Shown here in pieces: positions 17,851-27,300 of a DNA stretch of 64,000 nt. The notes under the pieces are model-generated. The model had not been told where the DNA came from, ran no database searches, and saw only the letters and a program-made list of their open reading frames with translations. The stretch lies in contig NZ_JAPEPT010000001.1 in NCBI RefSeq assembly GCF_026339995.1, positions 570,501 to 634,500 of the forward strand, in the 5' to 3' direction. Made by a program: the position numbers and the translations under genes. The stretch comes from Streptomyces sp. NBC_01481. Its GTDB lineage: Bacteria; Actinomycetota; Actinomycetes; Streptomycetales; Streptomycetaceae. The stretch's first letter is position 1; every line of letters begins with the position of its first letter.

Positions 17851-19011
17851 TCAGCCCGTAAGCCCCAACTCCCGGGCGATCAGCATCCGTTGCACCTCGC
17901 TCGTGCCCTCGCCGATCTCGAGGATCTTGGAGTCGCGCCACATCCGGGCCACCGGATACTCGTTCATGAAGCCGTAGCCGCCATGGATCTGGGTGGCCTC
18001 TCGCGCGTTGTCCACCGCGACCGTGGAGGAGTACAGCTTGGCGAGCGCCGCCTCCTTCTTGAACGGCTCGCCCTGGACCAGCCGCGAGGCCGCGTCGCGC
18101 CAGCCGACCCGGGCCATGTGTGCCCGCATCTCCATGTCCGCGATCTTGAACTGGATGGCCTGGTTGGCTCCGATCGGCCGCCCGAACGCGTGGCGCTCCT
18201 TGGCGTACTTCACGGACTCGTCCACACAGCCCTGCGCGAGGCCCGTCGCCAGGGCCGAGATGGCGATCCGGCCCTCGTCGAGGATGCGCAGGAACTGGGC
18301 GTAGCCGCGGCCCTCCTCGCCCAGCAGATTGGCCAGCGGCACGCGGACGTCGTCGAAGGACAGCTCACGGGTGTCCGAGGCGTTCCACCCGACCTTGGAG
18401 TAGGGGGCGGCGACGGTGAAGCCGGGGGTGCCGGAGGGGACGATGATCGAGGAGATCAGCGGCTTGCCCTCGGCCGTGCGGCCGGTGACCGCGGTGACCG
18501 TGACGAGGCCGGTGATGTCCGTACCGGAGTTGGTGATGAAGCTCTTCGAGCCGTTGATCACCCACTCGTCACCGTCGCGGACGGCCGTCGTCCTCGTGCC
18601 GCCGGCGTCCGAGCCCGCGCCCGGCTCGGTCAGGCCGAAGGCGCCGAGCATCTCGCCCGAGCACAGCTGCGGCAGCCACTGCCGCTTCTGCTCCTCGGTG
18701 CCGAAGCGGTACACGGGCATCGCGCCGAGCGAGACGCCCGCTTCGAGGGTGATCGCGACGGAGGAGTCGACGCGGGCCAGCTCCTCCAGGGCGATGCCGA
18801 GGGCGAGATAGTCGCCGCCCATGCCGCCGTACTCCTCGGGGAAGGGCAGTCCGAACAGGCCCATACGGCCCATCTCGCGGACGATCTCGTACGGGAACTC
18901 GTGGCGTTCGTAGAAGTCGCCGATCTTCGGCGCTATCACGTCGTGGGCGAACTGCTCCACGGTGCGGCGGAGTTCCTCGTGTTCGGGGGTCAGCCGGTGG
19001 TCCAGGGACAT
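17851..19011 (-). CDS. acdH: Acyl-CoA dehydrogenase (isovaleryl/short branched-chain type)
   Basis: A 386-residue FAD acyl-CoA dehydrogenase. Signatures are GAFGLTEPGAGSDAGGTRTTA (substrate/FAD region) and the C-terminal QIHGGYGFMNEYPVARMWRDSKILEIGEGTSEVQRMLIAREL. The start at ATG 19011 (MSLDHRLTPEHEELRRTVEQF) follows the hmgL stop by 7 bp. It is the last gene of an operon with a two-subunit acyl-CoA carboxylase and HMG-CoA lyase, so isovaleryl-CoA oxidation in leucine breakdown is the most likely role. Streptomyces AcdH also acts on other branched acyl-CoAs. Confidence 0.9.
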   Translation of the reverse strand: MSLDHRLTPEHEELRRTVEQFAHDVIAPKIGDFYERHEFPYEIVREMGRMGLFGLPFPEEYGGMGGDYLALGIALEELARVDSSVAITLEAGVSLGAMPVYRFGTEEQKRQWLPQLCSGEMLGAFGLTEPGAGSDAGGTRTTAVRDGDEWVINGSKSFITNSGTDITGLVTVTAVTGRTAEGKPLISSIIVPSGTPGFTVAAPYSKVGWNASDTRELSFDDVRVPLANLLGEEGRGYAQFLRILDEGRIAISALATGLAQGCVDESVKYAKERHAFGRPIGANQAIQFKIADMEMRAHMARVGWRDAASRLVQGEPFKKEAALAKLYSSTVAVDNAREATQIHGGYGFMNEYPVARMWRDSKILEIGEGTSEVQRMLIARELGLTG

Positions 19012-19018
19012 GGGGGAG

Positions 19019-19957
19019 TCACTCCTTGTGGGAGAGGGCACGGACGGTGCGGGAGGGGCTCGGTCGGCCCAGCTGTTCGGCCATCCACACGCTCGTGGCG
19101 GTGAGGCGGGCAAGGTCGACCCCGGTTTCGATGCCGAGGCCCTGAAGCATCCACACGAGGTCTTCGGTGGCGAGGTTTCCGGTCGCGCTCTTCGCGTACG
19201 GGCAGCCGCCGAGGCCGCCCGCGGAGGCGTCCACGGTTCTCACGCCGTGCTGGAGCGCGGCGAGGGTGTTGGCGAGTGCCTGGCCGTACGTGTCGTGGAA
19301 GTGCACGCCGATGGCATCGGTCGGCACGCCCTGCTCGTTCAGGGCGGCGAGCAGCGCCTGCACATGGCCGGGCGTCGCCACGCCGATCGTGTCGCCGAGG
19401 CTCAGCTCGTCGCAGCCGAGGTCCATGAGCTGCTTGGCGACGCGGACTACCTGGTGGACGGGGACGGGTCCCTCCCACGGGTCGCCGAAGCACATCGACA
19501 GATAGCCGCGGACATGGATCCTGTCCGCTCGGGCCTTGGCGACGACCGGCTCGAACATGGCCAGCGACTCATCGACGCTGCGATTGAGATTGCGCTGCGC
19601 GAAGGTCTCGGTCGCGGACCCGAACACGGCGATACGGCGCGCACCGAGGGCGGCGGCCCGCTCAAGACCGCGCTCGTTCGGTACGAGAACGGGCAGGGCG
19701 ACCCCCTCGATGTCGCCGACGAGGGGGAACAGCTGCTCGGCGTCGGCGAGTTGGGGCACCCACTTGGGGTGGACGAAGCTGGTCGCCTCGATCGTGGTCA
19801 GGCCCGCGTCGGCGAGCCGGCGGATGAACTCCGCCTTGACCTCCGTGGGGACGACCGTCTTCTCGTTCTGCAGGCCGTCACGCGCCCCGACCTCGTGGAT
19901 CCGGACGCGGGGCGGCAGATCCTGTGCGGGAACGGCCATGGGCAGCCCGTCGGTCAT
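19019..19957 (-). CDS. hmgL: Hydroxymethylglutaryl-CoA lyase
   Basis: A 312-residue DRE-TIM enzyme that cleaves HMG-CoA to acetoacetate and acetyl-CoA, the last step of leucine degradation. The motif [12 protein letters not shown] near residue 20 and the signature [15 protein letters not shown], with its catalytic Cys, are intact. Metal-ligand His residues lie in [14 protein letters not shown]. The ATG overlaps the carboxylase alpha-subunit stop by 4 bp (19954-19957), implying translational coupling. Confidence 0.95.
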   Translation of the reverse strand: MTDGLPMAVPAQDLPPRVRIHEVGARDGLQNEKTVVPTEVKAEFIRRLADAGLTTIEATSFVHPKWVPQLADAEQLFPLVGDIEGVALPVLVPNERGLERAAALGARRIAVFGSATETFAQRNLNRSVDESLAMFEPVVAKARADRIHVRGYLSMCFGDPWEGPVPVHQVVRVAKQLMDLGCDELSLGDTIGVATPGHVQALLAALNEQGVPTDAIGVHFHDTYGQALANTLAALQHGVRTVDASAGGLGGCPYAKSATGNLATEDLVWMLQGLGIETGVDLARLTATSVWMAEQLGRPSPSRTVRALSHKE

Positions 19958-21972
19958 GCTTCCTCCCTCGGGGTGACGACCGCCAGGATCTGGTCCATGG
20001 CGACGGTCGAGCCGGGCGTGACGTCCAGCTCGGTGACGGTGCCGGCGTGCGGGGCGGAGATGACGTGCTCCATCTTCATCGCCTCGACGACGAGGAGGCC
20101 CTGGCCCGCCTCGACCTCGTCCCCGACGGCGACCTTGACGACGGTGACGGTGCCGGGCATGGGCGCGGCGAGGGTGTCGGCGCCGGCATGCGCGGCGCCG
20201 CTGAGGGACGCCTCGACGGGGTCGTGGTCCTGGACGTGCCAGGACTCGCCGTCCCGGCCGAGCCAGGTCCCCTCCGGGGAGGTGGCGCACTGGAAGCGAT
20301 GCGTGACCCCGTCCAGCTCAAGGGTGAGGTTGCCTGCGTCGGCGTGAACGAGGCGTGTGCGCTGGATTTCCCCCGCGCCGGGCGGGAGTTCAGCGCCGGG
20401 CAGGAGTTCCGCGTCCGTCGTTGTGCCGCGTACGCGAACCGCCACCGGGTCCTGGCCCGGCACGCGGAAGTGGTGGACCGTCCAGGCCGGTACGCCGCCC
20501 AGGCGCCAGCCGTTGGCGACCCCGAAGGGGTCCGTCCAGCCACCGGCAGGGGGGAGGTCCTGCTGGGCCAGTAGCGCCGCCGCCGCGTACACCTCCTCCG
20601 GGACCCCGTCCACGACCAGGGTGTCCGCGTCCCGTTCCACCAGGCCCGTGTCCAAGTCGCCCGACACCACGTCCGGGTGGGCCAGCAGACGCCGCAGGAA
20701 GCCCGCGTTCGTCGGGACGCCGAGGGTGACCGTGTCCGCGAGGGCCGCCCGCAGCTTGCGCAGGGCGGTCGCGCGGTCGGGGCCGTACGCGATGACCTTG
20801 GACAGCATCGGGTCGTACAGGCTGGAGACCTCCGTGCCCCGCGTGAGACCGGAGTCGGTGCGCACGCCGTCGCCCTGCGGCTCGTGCAGGGCCAGGACCG
20901 TGCCACCGGAGGGCAGGAAGCCCCGGGAGGGGTCCTCCGCGCAGATACGGGCCTCGATCGCGTGGCCCGTGAGGGTGATGTCGTCCTGGACGAAGGGCAG
21001 TTGTTCGCCCGCCGCGACCCGCAGCTGCCACTCCACCAGGTCCAGGTCGGTGATCAGCTCCGTCACCGGGTGCTCGACCTGGAGGCGGGTGTTCATCTCC
21101 ATGAAGTAGTACGAGGAAGGGTCGCTGCCCGGGACGATGAACTCCACCGTGCCCGCGCCCACATAGCGGCAGGAGAGAGCCGCCTCCACGGCGGCGGCGC
21201 CCATCGACGCACGCGTCTTCTCGTCCAGCAGGACGCTCGGCGCCTCTTCGATGATCTTCTGGTGGCGGCGCTGCAGCGAGCACTCGCGCTCGCCGAGGTG
21301 CACCACGTTCCCGTGCCCGTCCGCGAGGACCTGGATCTCGATGTGCCGGGGCCGGTCGATCCAGCGCTCCACGAGCAGGGTGTCGTCGCCGAAGGATGCC
21401 CGCGCCTCGCGCCTGGCCGCCGCGATCTCGTCGAGGAGCGCCGACTCCACGCGCGTGAGCCGCATGCCCTTGCCGCCGCCGCCCGCCGAAGGCTTCAGCA
21501 GCACGGGCATGCCGATCTCCCGGGCGGCGTCGGCCAGTTGGTCGTCGCTCAGGCCGGATCCCGAGGAGCCCGGAACGACCGGGACGCCCGCAGCCCGCAC
21601 CGTCTCCTTCGCGCGGATCTTGTCGCCCATCAGCGAGATCGCCGATGCGGGCGGCCCGATGAAGGCAAGACCGGCATCCGCGCAGGCCTGCGCGAAGCCC
21701 GCGTTCTCCGCGAGGAAGCCGTAGCCGGGGTGGACCGCCTCCGCGCCCGTGCGGGCCGCGGCTTCGAGCAGGCGCTCCACGCAGAGGTAGCTCTCGGCGG
21801 CCGCCGACGGGCCGATGCGGACCGCGGTGTCCGCCTCCCGTACATGCCGGGCGTCCGCGTCCGCGTCGCTGAAGACGGCGACCGAGCGGATGCCCATCGC
21901 GCGCAGCGTACGGATGACGCGGACCGCGATCTCGCCTCGGTTGGCGACAAGGACTGTGCTGAACATCGTCAT
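19954..21972 (-). CDS. accC1: Methylcrotonyl-CoA carboxylase alpha subunit (biotin carboxylase + BCCP)
   Basis: A 672-residue biotin-dependent carboxylase subunit. Domains in order are biotin carboxylase N-domain ([19 protein letters not shown]), ATP-grasp ([31 protein letters not shown]), BT-like linker, and C-terminal biotinyl domain with EAMKMEHV, where Lys is biotinylated. The context (HMG-CoA lyase, acyl-CoA dehydrogenase, matched beta subunit) favours 3-methylcrotonyl-CoA as substrate over acetyl- or propionyl-CoA. ATG 21972 lies 8 bp after the beta-subunit stop; a second in-frame ATG at 21966 is possible. Confidence 0.92.
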   Translation of the reverse strand: MTMFSTVLVANRGEIAVRVIRTLRAMGIRSVAVFSDADADARHVREADTAVRIGPSAAAESYLCVERLLEAAARTGAEAVHPGYGFLAENAGFAQACADAGLAFIGPPASAISLMGDKIRAKETVRAAGVPVVPGSSGSGLSDDQLADAAREIGMPVLLKPSAGGGGKGMRLTRVESALLDEIAAARREARASFGDDTLLVERWIDRPRHIEIQVLADGHGNVVHLGERECSLQRRHQKIIEEAPSVLLDEKTRASMGAAAVEAALSCRYVGAGTVEFIVPGSDPSSYYFMEMNTRLQVEHPVTELITDLDLVEWQLRVAAGEQLPFVQDDITLTGHAIEARICAEDPSRGFLPSGGTVLALHEPQGDGVRTDSGLTRGTEVSSLYDPMLSKVIAYGPDRATALRKLRAALADTVTLGVPTNAGFLRRLLAHPDVVSGDLDTGLVERDADTLVVDGVPEEVYAAAALLAQQDLPPAGGWTDPFGVANGWRLGGVPAWTVHHFRVPGQDPVAVRVRGTTTDAELLPGAELPPGAGEIQRTRLVHADAGNLTLELDGVTHRFQCATSPEGTWLGRDGESWHVQDHDPVEASLSGAAHAGADTLAAPMPGTVTVVKVAVGDEVEAGQGLLVVEAMKMEHVISAPHAGTVTELDVTPGSTVAMDQILAVVTPREEA

Positions 21973-21980
21973 GGTCCGTC

Positions 21981-23597
21981 TCACATCCGGAAGACGCCGA
22001 AGGCGGGGTCGGTCAACGGGGCGTTGGCGCAGGCGGTGAGCGCGAGGCCGAGCACCTGGCGGGTCTCCAGGGGGTCGATCACGCCGTCGTCCCAGAGCCG
22101 GGCCGTCGCGTAGTAGGCATTGCCCTGGGATTCGTACTGAGCCCGGATCGGCGCCTTGAAGGCCTCCTCCGCATCGGCGGGCCACGCCTCGCCGCGCCCC
22201 TCCAACTGGTCCCGCTTCACGGTCGCCAGCACGGAGGCCGCCTGCTCGCCGCCCATGACCGAGATCTTGGCGTTGGGCCACATCCACAGGAAGCGCGGCG
22301 AATAGGCCCGGCCGCACATCGAGTAGTTGCCCGCGCCGTACGAACCGCCGATGACGACGGTCAGCTTCGGCACGCGTGTGCATGCCACGGCCGTGACCAT
22401 CTTCGCGCCGTGCTTGGCGATGCCGCCCGCCTCGTAGTCCTTGCCGACCATGAAGCCCGAGATGTTCTGCAGGAAGAGCAGGGGGATGCCGCGCTGGTCG
22501 CACAGTTCGATGAAGTGCGCGCCCTTCTGGGCGGATTCGGAGAACAGGATGCCGTTGTTGGCGACGATGCCGACCGGGTGGCCGTGGATCCGCGCGAAGC
22601 CGGTGATCAGGGTCTGCCCGAACTCGGACTTGAACTCCTGGAACCGGGAGGCGTCGGTGATCCGGGCGATCACTTCCCGTACGTCATAGGGGGTACGGGA
22701 GTCCACCGGCACCGCGCCGTACAGACCGGCCGGGTCGACCTTCGGCTCCTCGGCCGGCTCGACCGACCAGGGCAGCGGGCCGCGCTCGGGCAGCGTCGCC
22801 ACGATGTTCCGTACGATCCGCAGCGCGTGCGCGTCGTCCTCGGCGAGATGGTCGGTGACGCCGGAGACACGGGAGTGGACCTCGCCGCCGCCGAGCTCCT
22901 CGGCCGTGACGACCTCGCCGGTCGCGGCCTTCACCAGCGGCGGGCCGCCGAGGAAGATCGTGCCCTGGTTGCGGACGATCACGGCCTCGTCGCTCATGGC
23001 GGGCACATACGCCCCGCCCGCCGTGCAGGAGCCGAGGACGGCGGCGATCTGCGGGATGCCCGCGCCGGACATCCGTGCCTGGTTGTAGAAGATCCGTCCG
23101 AAGTGCTCGCGGTCAGGGAAGACCTCGTCCTGCATCGGCAGGAAGGCGCCGCCGGAGTCGACGAGATAGACGCAGGGCAGCCGGTTCTCCAGGGCCACCT
23201 CCTGGGCGCGCAGATGCTTCTTGACCGTCATCGGGTAGTACGTGCCGCCCTTGACGGTGGCGTCATTGGCGACGACGACCACCTCGCGGCCGCTGACGCG
23301 CCCGATCCCGGCGATCACTCCGGCGGCCGGTGCCTGCCCCTCGTACATCCCCTCGGCGGCGAGGGGAGCGAGCTCCAGAAAGGGGGAGCCGGGGTCCAGG
23401 AGGGTGTCCACGCGGTCGCGCGGCAGCAGCTTTCCGCGCGCGGTGTGGCGGGCGCGGGCCTTCTCACCTCCGCCCAGACGCGCGGCGGCGAGCTTGGCGC
23501 GCAGGGCGTCGGCCAGCTCCTGGTGCGCCGCCTCATTGGCCTGCCAGGCCGGAGAGGCGGGGTCTGCCGCACTCGCCAGCACGGGTGCCTGCTGCAT
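21981..23597 (-). CDS. accD1: Methylcrotonyl-CoA carboxylase beta subunit (carboxyltransferase)
   Basis: A 538-residue carboxyltransferase with the crotonase-like double fold. Visible motifs are [18 protein letters not shown] (acyl-CoA site), [16 protein letters not shown] and, in the second half, [35 protein letters not shown], which are typical of MccB. It carboxylates 3-methylcrotonyl-CoA with AccC1. It is the first gene of the leucine/isovalerate operon, starting 88 bp from the divergent TetR gene. No methylglutaconyl-CoA hydratase gene is present in the cluster. Confidence 0.93.
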   Translation of the reverse strand: MQQAPVLASAADPASPAWQANEAAHQELADALRAKLAAARLGGGEKARARHTARGKLLPRDRVDTLLDPGSPFLELAPLAAEGMYEGQAPAAGVIAGIGRVSGREVVVVANDATVKGGTYYPMTVKKHLRAQEVALENRLPCVYLVDSGGAFLPMQDEVFPDREHFGRIFYNQARMSGAGIPQIAAVLGSCTAGGAYVPAMSDEAVIVRNQGTIFLGGPPLVKAATGEVVTAEELGGGEVHSRVSGVTDHLAEDDAHALRIVRNIVATLPERGPLPWSVEPAEEPKVDPAGLYGAVPVDSRTPYDVREVIARITDASRFQEFKSEFGQTLITGFARIHGHPVGIVANNGILFSESAQKGAHFIELCDQRGIPLLFLQNISGFMVGKDYEAGGIAKHGAKMVTAVACTRVPKLTVVIGGSYGAGNYSMCGRAYSPRFLWMWPNAKISVMGGEQAASVLATVKRDQLEGRGEAWPADAEEAFKAPIRAQYESQGNAYYATARLWDDGVIDPLETRQVLGLALTACANAPLTDPAFGVFRM

Positions 23598-23617
23598 CGC
23601 TCGAGCTCCCTTGCTCG

Positions 23618-23633
23618 GTTAATGAGCGTTAAC
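23618..23633. promoter_or_regulatory. TetR operator, copy 1
   Basis: GTTAATGAGCGTTAAC, an imperfect palindrome, lies just upstream of accD1. It has the same layout as the second copy 29 bp away. It is probably the target of the adjacent TetR protein. Confidence 0.75.
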
Positions 23634-23646
23634 GTGTTTCCTCTAG

Positions 23647-23662
23647 GTTAACGAGCGCTAAC
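23647..23662. promoter_or_regulatory. TetR operator, copy 2
   Basis: GTTAACGAGCGCTAAC, 24 bp upstream of the TetR start. It shares 14 of 16 bases with copy 1. The two sites would allow one regulator to control both divergent promoters. Confidence 0.75.
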
Positions 23663-23685
23663 ACCTCTGTCTAGAATGAATTCCC

Positions 23686-24282
23686 ATGAGCACCAGGACG
23701 GCGGCCCCGACGCGCCGCGAGCAGATCCTCAGGGAGGCCGCGCGCCTCTTCGCCGAGCGCGGCTTCCACGGGGTCGGTGTCGACGAGATAGGAGCTGCCG
23801 TCGGCATCAGCGGGCCGGGTCTCTACCGCCACTTCGCGGGCAAGGACGCGATGCTCGCCGAGCTGCTCGTGGGCATCAGCGAACGGCTGCTGAGCGGTGG
23901 CCGGCTGCGGGTCGAGGAGTCCGCCGCCGACCCCGAGGTGCTGCTCGCCGCACTGATCGACGGGCACATCGACTTCGCGCTGGACGACCGCCCACTCATC
24001 ACCCTGCACGACCGGGAGCTGGACCGCCTGCGGGAGAGCGACCGCAAGCTGGTGCGGCAGCTCCAGCGGCAGTACGTGGAGCTGTGGGTCGAGGCGGTCT
24101 GCGCGATGTACCCGGCGCTCGCCGAGGCGGACGCCCGGGCCGCGGTCCACGCGGTCTTCGGCCTGCTCAACTCCACTCCGCACCTAGGCCGCCCGGACGC
24201 CCGCATGGGCCGTGACGCGACGGCGGACCTGCTCCACCGCCTGGCCCGCGGGGCCTTCGCGGCCGCGGCGGACGGCGCCTGA
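23686..24282 (+). CDS. TetR family regulator of the leucine-degradation operon
   Basis: A 198-residue regulator. The N-terminal helix-turn-helix REQILREAARLFAERGFHGVGVDEIGAAVGISGPGLYRHFAGKDAM is canonical TetR. The C-terminal ligand domain is all-helical. It diverges from accD1 with two matching palindromes in the 88-bp gap, so it most likely represses the carboxylase operon and itself until an acyl-CoA intermediate binds. The effector is unproven. Its role parallels LiuR/AccR-type regulators. Confidence 0.88.
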   Translation: MSTRTAAPTRREQILREAARLFAERGFHGVGVDEIGAAVGISGPGLYRHFAGKDAMLAELLVGISERLLSGGRLRVEESAADPEVLLAALIDGHIDFALDDRPLITLHDRELDRLRESDRKLVRQLQRQYVELWVEAVCAMYPALAEADARAAVHAVFGLLNSTPHLGRPDARMGRDATADLLHRLARGAFAAAADGA

Positions 24283-24379
24283 GGCGCCCTGGCGTACGCG
24301 AAGGGCACATGTACAGTCCCAATCGGCGCCACGACCGGCGCAGCGAGGCCTGACCAGCCTTGTCGACAACGGGGGTTTC

Positions 24380-24658
24380 ATGTCAGAACACATCGGTCCC
24401 GACCGCCGGGAAACGATCGAGCGGAACCTGTGGGCCGCGCCCGCGATGTTCGTCGCCGTGTCCTGGGCACTGTTCCAGAAGGACGACGCCTCGTCGGCAT
24501 CGACCGTCGCCTGGATCATCTACTCCGCGGGATGGATCCCGGCCCTGGGCCTGCTCGTCAGGTCTGCCGCCCAGCGCAGAAATCCCGGTGTCGGGGCGGT
24601 GTTCGCCTTCGGGCTCCTCGTCGTGATGGGCGTCCTGTTCTGGGCGAACCACGGGTGA
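24380..24658 (+). CDS. Small membrane protein, three predicted helices
   Basis: Not recognised. 92 residues from ATG 24380 (MSEHIGPDRRETIERNLW). Hydrophobic segments are WAAPAMFVAVSWALF, STVAWIIYSAGWIPALGLLV and GVGAVFAFGLLVVMGVLFWA, with a basic loop SAAQRRNPG between the last two. There is no obvious motif. The ribosome site is weak (GGGGG at 24371-24375). It is a stand-alone gene followed by a GC-rich hairpin. Confidence 0.65.
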   Translation: MSEHIGPDRRETIERNLWAAPAMFVAVSWALFQKDDASSASTVAWIIYSAGWIPALGLLVRSAAQRRNPGVGAVFAFGLLVVMGVLFWANHG

Positions 24659-24681
24659 CGCACGCCTGAACTTCCGGCCGG

Positions 24682-24705
24682 GCGGCCGCTGTGAGGGGCG
24701 GCCGC
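24682..24705. terminator. Probable terminator hairpin
   Basis: GCGGCCGC at 24682-24689 pairs with GCGGCCGC at 24698-24705 across an 8-nt loop. It lies just after the small membrane gene and has no U-run. Confidence 0.5.
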
Positions 24706-24784
24706 GCCTGTGAGTGACGCGATACGCACGTCCAGCGTTCGGGACGCCCGGCACGCGGTGTGTGCCTGACGGCACAATGGGCGC

Positions 24785-25573
24785 ATGCCGATACCCAGCC
24801 GTGCCGCCCTTGTCGACCACCTCGTCCGCACACGTATCGCCGGAGATGTCGCCACACCCCGCGACAACAACCTCTCCCACTACCGCAAGCTCGCCAACGG
24901 CGACCGTCACTTCTGGCTGGGTCTCGAGCTCGGCGACCGCTGGACCGACGAGCAGGACGTGCTCGCGGTCATGGCCGAGCGGTGCGGGGTCAACGACGAT
25001 CCCGAGCACCGGACCGGGCAGGACACCATCGACCCGGAACTGACCGTCGACGCCCTTGAGCGGCTCGCGGCACGGCTGCGCAAGGCGGCCGCCGGCCAGG
25101 AGCGGGTGCTCTTCGCGACCGGGCATCCCGGTGGTCTCCTCGACGTGCACCGGCAGACCGCCGACGCGCTGCGGGCCGCCGGGTGCGAGATCGTACGGAT
25201 TCCGGGCGGTCTCACGGCCGACGAGGGCATGGTCTTCCAGTTCGCGGACGTCGCGATGCTGGAGCGCGGCGCGACCCTGTGGCACACACACTCCCCGGCC
25301 CCCATGGCCGCGATCCTGGACGGCCTGGAGCGCGACGGCAGACCGCAGCCCGACCTGGTGGTGGCCGACCACGGCTGGGCGGGCTGCGCGGGACAGCGCG
25401 GCCTGGACTCCGTCGGATACGCGGACTGCAACGACCCCGCGCTCTTCATCGGCGAGGCGGAGGGCACCCTCCAGGTTGCCGTGCCGCTGGACGACCACGT
25501 CACGGACCCGCGCTTCTACGACCCGATGACGGCGTACCTGCTGGACGCGGCGGGGCTGACGTCCCAGGCCTGA
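24785..25573 (+). CDS. Phosphatase-family conserved protein
   Basis: A 262-residue soluble protein that I recognise as the actinobacterial family annotated as phosphatase (PF15698-like). Notable blocks are RDNNLSHYRKLANGDRHFWLGLELGDRW, LFATGHPGGLLDVHRQ, and WHTHSPAPMAAILDGL ... LVVADHGWAGCAGQRGLDSVGYADCNDPALFIGEAEG. The conserved His, Asp and Asn residues would suit metal binding. Substrate and reaction cannot be derived from sequence. ATG 24785 is the first start. Confidence 0.65.
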   Translation: MPIPSRAALVDHLVRTRIAGDVATPRDNNLSHYRKLANGDRHFWLGLELGDRWTDEQDVLAVMAERCGVNDDPEHRTGQDTIDPELTVDALERLAARLRKAAAGQERVLFATGHPGGLLDVHRQTADALRAAGCEIVRIPGGLTADEGMVFQFADVAMLERGATLWHTHSPAPMAAILDGLERDGRPQPDLVVADHGWAGCAGQRGLDSVGYADCNDPALFIGEAEGTLQVAVPLDDHVTDPRFYDPMTAYLLDAAGLTSQA

Positions 25574-25641
25574 GGGCGGGGGTCAGTACGGGTTCCGGGA
25601 GTCACCCGGACGGTGGACTTCTCTCGCGATCGAGACCTCCA

Positions 25642-25673
25642 TATACTGGAGTGGCTATACGTTCGGCTGTATG
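25642..25673. promoter_or_regulatory. Candidate promoter/operator of the toxin-antitoxin pair
   Basis: TATACT at 25642-25647 resembles a -10 hexamer. Repeated TATAC half-sites (25642-25646, 25656-25660) and the inverted half GTAT (25669-25672) run into the toxin start codon. This is typical of an operator bound by the antitoxin, but the match is short. Confidence 0.35.
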
Positions 25674-26057
25674 GAAGATCGCTTCATTGTGGAGATCGAG
25701 CCCGAAGTCCGGCTCTGGCTGGGAAACCTTCCGGTGCGGGACTACCTGAACGTCGAAGCCGTCGTTGACCGACTTCTGTGCAACGCGACCACTCTCGGCG
25801 AACCGTATTCACGTCATCTGGGAGGTCCAGTCCGCGAGTTACGGTTCGATCTCGGGAATGACCGTCACGCCGTGCGGATCCCTTATTGGCTCGCACCTGG
25901 ACGGAGGGTCATCCTGCTGACCGTTTTCCGCAAGAACAGGCAACGCGAGGTCTCCGAAGTGGCGCGGGCCAAGCGGGCGCAGGTGATCTGCGAGGCTGAG
26001 CACAAGCCGGCGCACGAGGAATACGCACGCATCTTCAAGGAGGGAATCCCCCGATGA
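25671..26057 (+). CDS. RelE/HigB-family toxin
   Basis: A 128-residue protein of the RelE/ParE (phage Gp49-like) fold. Diagnostic blocks are LGEPYSRHLGGPVRELRFDL, HAVRIPYWLAPGRRVILLTVFRKNRQ and a basic C-terminal helix SEVARAKRAQVICEAE. The family usually cleaves mRNA at the ribosome. Gene order (toxin first, antitoxin overlapping by 4 bp at 26054-26057) is the HigBA layout. Codon 57 (25839-25841) is TTA, which is rare in Streptomyces and would tie toxin synthesis to the bldA tRNA. Confidence 0.85.
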   Translation: MEDRFIVEIEPEVRLWLGNLPVRDYLNVEAVVDRLLCNATTLGEPYSRHLGGPVRELRFDLGNDRHAVRIPYWLAPGRRVILLTVFRKNRQREVSEVARAKRAQVICEAEHKPAHEEYARIFKEGIPR

Positions 26058-26395
26058 CCAGTCACGCGCGGTGGAAGCTCGCCCGCGACAAGCAGATCGC
26101 CGAGGGGATCAGCGAGGGCCCCGAAGTGGAAAGGATGCGCGAGGAGATCCGGATGGCTCTTGACCTCGGGCAGGCCGTCTACGACCGGCGTACCGAACTC
26201 GGCATTTCCCAGACCGAGCTCGCCAAGCGGGCCGGCATGACCCAGCCGCAGATCTCCAAGCTGGAGCTGGGCGGGACCATGCCCACACTGCCCCTGCTCG
26301 CCCGGCTGGCACGCGCTCTGGACGCGGCCCTCAGCCTGGAGCTGGACGGGGACACCTCGCGGGTCGCCTTCACCGCGCACGTGCCTGCCGCCTGA
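26054..26395 (+). CDS. XRE-family antitoxin (HigA-like)
   Basis: A 113-residue protein with an N-terminal helical part and a Cro/C1 helix-turn-helix at about 48-100 (LGISQTELAKRAGMTQPQISKLELGGTMPTLPLLARLARAL). It should bind and neutralise the upstream RelE-like toxin and repress the pair's promoter. Start ATG overlaps the toxin stop. Its stop lies a few bases from the convergent TesB gene, with no room for a separate terminator. Confidence 0.85.
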   Translation: MTSHARWKLARDKQIAEGISEGPEVERMREEIRMALDLGQAVYDRRTELGISQTELAKRAGMTQPQISKLELGGTMPTLPLLARLARALDAALSLELDGDTSRVAFTAHVPAA

Positions 26396-26401
26396 CCGCC
26401 C

Positions 26402-27277
26402 TCAATCGCGGGGGACGCGAACGACGCCTTCCTGGATGACGGAGATCGCCAGCCGGCCGTCCTGGGTGTAGATCCGGGCCTGCCCCAGCCCGCGGCCGCC
26501 GGACGCCGACGGGGACTCCTGGTCGTAGAGCAGCCATTCGTCCGCCCTGAAGGGGCGGTGGAACCACATCGCGTGGTCGAGCGAGGCGCCCACCACGTCG
26601 CCGACCGCCCAGCCGCCGCGGCCGTGCGCGAGCAGCACCGAGTCGAGCAGTGTCATGTCGGAGACGTAGGTGGCCAGGCAGACGTGCAGCAGCGGATCGT
26701 CGGCGAGCTTGCCGTTGGCCCGGAACCACACCTGCGAGCGCGGCTCGCGGGTCTCGCCGACCGTCCCGTACGGCGGGGCGTCGACGTATCGCAGATCGAC
26801 CGCCGCTCGTGCCTCCAGGAGGCGGTCGACCACACCCGGGTCGATGAAGAGGCCCGCGTACTGCGGCAGCATCTCGGCGGCCGTCGGGAGCGTCTCCGGG
26901 TCGGGGGCGGGCGGCATGTCGGCCTGGTGCTCCAAGCCCTCCTCGTACGTCTGGAAGGACGCCGAGAGGTGGAAGATCGGCTGCCCGTGCTGGACGGCGA
27001 CGACCCGGCGGGTGGTGAAGGAGCGGCCGTCGCGGATGCGGTCGACCGTGTAGACGATCGGCACGCCGGGGTCGCCCATGCGCAGGAAGTACGCGTGCAG
27101 GGAGTGGGCCGTGCGGTCGTCGGGGACGGTGCGGCCGGCGGCGACGAGCGCCTGGGCCGCGACCTGTCCGCCGAATACGCGGGGGACGATCGCCGAGCGG
27201 GACCGTCCCCGGAAGATGTCCTGCTCGATCTGCTCCAGGTCGAGCAGATCGAGCAGGTCGTCGAGTGCTGAGCTCAT
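26402..27277 (-). CDS. tesB: Acyl-CoA thioesterase II (TesB family)
   Basis: A 291-residue double hot-dog thioesterase that hydrolyses acyl-CoA to free acid and CoA. Start ATG 27277 (MSSALDDLLDLLDLEQIEQDIFRG). Family landmarks are RVFGGQVAAQALVAAGRTV, RPVHSLHAYFLRMGD-type phrase HSLHAYFLRMGDPGVPIVY, and the C-terminal ASLDHAMWFHRPFRADEWLLYDQESPSASGGRGLGQARIY. Length matches. It lies 23 bp downstream of an acyl-CoA dehydrogenase gene in the same direction, and the two may be cotranscribed for fatty-acid handling. Confidence 0.92.
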   Translation of the reverse strand: MSSALDDLLDLLDLEQIEQDIFRGRSRSAIVPRVFGGQVAAQALVAAGRTVPDDRTAHSLHAYFLRMGDPGVPIVYTVDRIRDGRSFTTRRVVAVQHGQPIFHLSASFQTYEEGLEHQADMPPAPDPETLPTAAEMLPQYAGLFIDPGVVDRLLEARAAVDLRYVDAPPYGTVGETREPRSQVWFRANGKLADDPLLHVCLATYVSDMTLLDSVLLAHGRGGWAVGDVVGASLDHAMWFHRPFRADEWLLYDQESPSASGGRGLGQARIYTQDGRLAISVIQEGVVRVPRD

Positions 27278-27300
27278 GGGAGGAACGTAGTGGTACGTGC

